This document shows, piece by piece, positions 6,632 through 7,167 of a stretch of DNA of 7,167 nt. The notes under the pieces were generated by a model. That model saw only the letters and a list, made by a program, of their open reading frames with translations, made no database searches and was not told where the DNA came from. The stretch's first letter is position 1. Each line of letters opens with the position of its first letter. A program made the position numbers and the translations under genes. Source of the DNA: Desulfobacula sp. (GTDB lineage: Bacteria; Desulfobacterota; Desulfobacteria; Desulfobacterales; Desulfobacteraceae); assembly GCA_029940245.1 (NCBI GenBank), contig JAOZRF010000139.1:1-7167 (forward strand), read 5' to 3'.

Positions 6632-7167
6632 ATGTCTGAACTTCAAACATTATTTTTTTTGGGTAAGGGTGGAACTGGAAAATCCACGACATCTGCACTT
6701 TTATCACTGGTGCTTATGGAGAAAGGTAAAAAAGTACTTCTGGCATCTTTTGATGATGCCCACAACCAGTCTGATATTTTTGAGACAGATTTTTCTGATA
6801 AAGCCCGCACAATAGGCCCTTGTCTTGAAGTCCTTCAAATCAACAGGGACAAAGAAATCAAACGCTATTTAAAAAAAACTGCCCAGAATGTTAAAAACAG
6901 CTATGCATACCTTACCGCCTTTAATCTGGACAATTATTTTGACATTCTAAAATATTCTCCCGGCATGGAGGAATATGCTTTGGTTACAGCTTTCATGAAC
7001 CTTCAAACCCGATATAAAACTTATGATTACCTGATCATTGACATGCCTCCGACAGCCCTGTCATTAAGATTTTTTAATCTGCCCGCCCTATCATTGATAT
7101 GGATTGATCAACTTGAAAAACTGCGAATGGAAATTTATCAGCGAAAAGAAATTATTTCTAAGATAAA
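6632..7167 (+). CDS. ArsA/Get3-family ATPase (deviant Walker A), N-terminal part, runs off right edge
   Basis: 178 residues are visible. LGKGGTGKST (10-19) is a deviant Walker A with the signature Lys12 and the P-loop Lys17, diagnostic of the SIMIBI class that includes ArsA, Get3, MinD and NifH. FDDAHNQSDIF (40-50) matches the ArsA/Get3 switch I, usually DPAHNLSDVF. YSPGMEEYA (108-116) matches the family PG-x-EE block. DYLIIDMPPTALSLRFFNLP (132-151) is the switch II region, usually DTAPTGHTLR; Gly-His is replaced by Ala-Leu here. These enzymes dimerise and drive arsenite efflux (ArsA) or insertion of tail-anchored proteins (Get3). No arsenic gene is visible, so an arsenite role is not supported. 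AGGA (6620-6623) lies 8 nt before the ATG. The gene closes a run of four tightly spaced genes beginning with cstA. Confidence 0.9.
   Translation, partial: MSELQTLFFLGKGGTGKSTTSALLSLVLMEKGKKVLLASFDDAHNQSDIFETDFSDKARTIGPCLEVLQINRDKEIKRYLKKTAQNVKNSYAYLTAFNLDNYFDILKYSPGMEEYALVTAFMNLQTRYKTYDYLIIDMPPTALSLRFFNLPALSLIWIDQLEKLRMEIYQRKEIISKI

Noticed and set aside
6305..6646. 113-aa minus-strand ORF
   Set aside because: It lies antisense to the 103-aa gene, which has ATGA coupling and a Shine-Dalgarno in a consistent operon.

Overview
The window looks like part of the chromosome of an anaerobic deltaproteobacterium, most likely a Desulfobacteraceae-type sulfate reducer. That guess rests on the moderate AT-rich composition and on three recalled gene types: a fused-type GH65/GT20 pair, an AcuB-like CBS-ACT protein, and a short CstA beside an ArsA-like ATPase. 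No ribosomal or housekeeping marker is present to confirm the placement.

Region 1 (1-2451, + strand) is an alpha-glucoside module. It holds the C-terminal part of a glycoside hydrolase family 65 enzyme (trehalose/kojibiose phosphorylase type), cut by the window edge just at its predicted catalytic acid. A complete GT20 glycosyltransferase of the trehalose-6-phosphate synthase family (otsA) follows 43 nt later. The two enzymes probably make and break an alpha-glucosyl compatible solute. No OtsB-type phosphatase is visible.

Region 2 (2452-4113) is a 1.66 kb, AT-rich, low-density stretch. It contains a minus-strand orphan ORF with no recognisable family and a poor start, but with a good candidate terminator. 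It also contains a clearly broken CBS-ACT (AcuB-like) gene, which lacks most of its first CBS domain and carries a one-base frameshift in its ACT domain. Past that gene is a short coding-like fragment that begins after two stops. I read the region as a zone of gene decay between two healthy operons.

Region 3 (about 4059-7167, + strand) is a tight operon. It begins with a candidate promoter and a perfect Shine-Dalgarno, followed by cstA (572 aa, carbon-starvation/pyruvate-peptide transporter family). A strong intercistronic hairpin comes next, then an unrecognised four-helix membrane protein, a 103-aa helical protein overlapping it by 4 nt, and the start of an ArsA/Get3-family deviant-Walker ATPase that runs off the right edge. 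The coupling of a CstA carrier, two unknown proteins and an ArsA-like ATPase is the most promising candidate for an undescribed functional unit here.

I saw no tRNA, rRNA, CRISPR array, insertion sequence or integrase.
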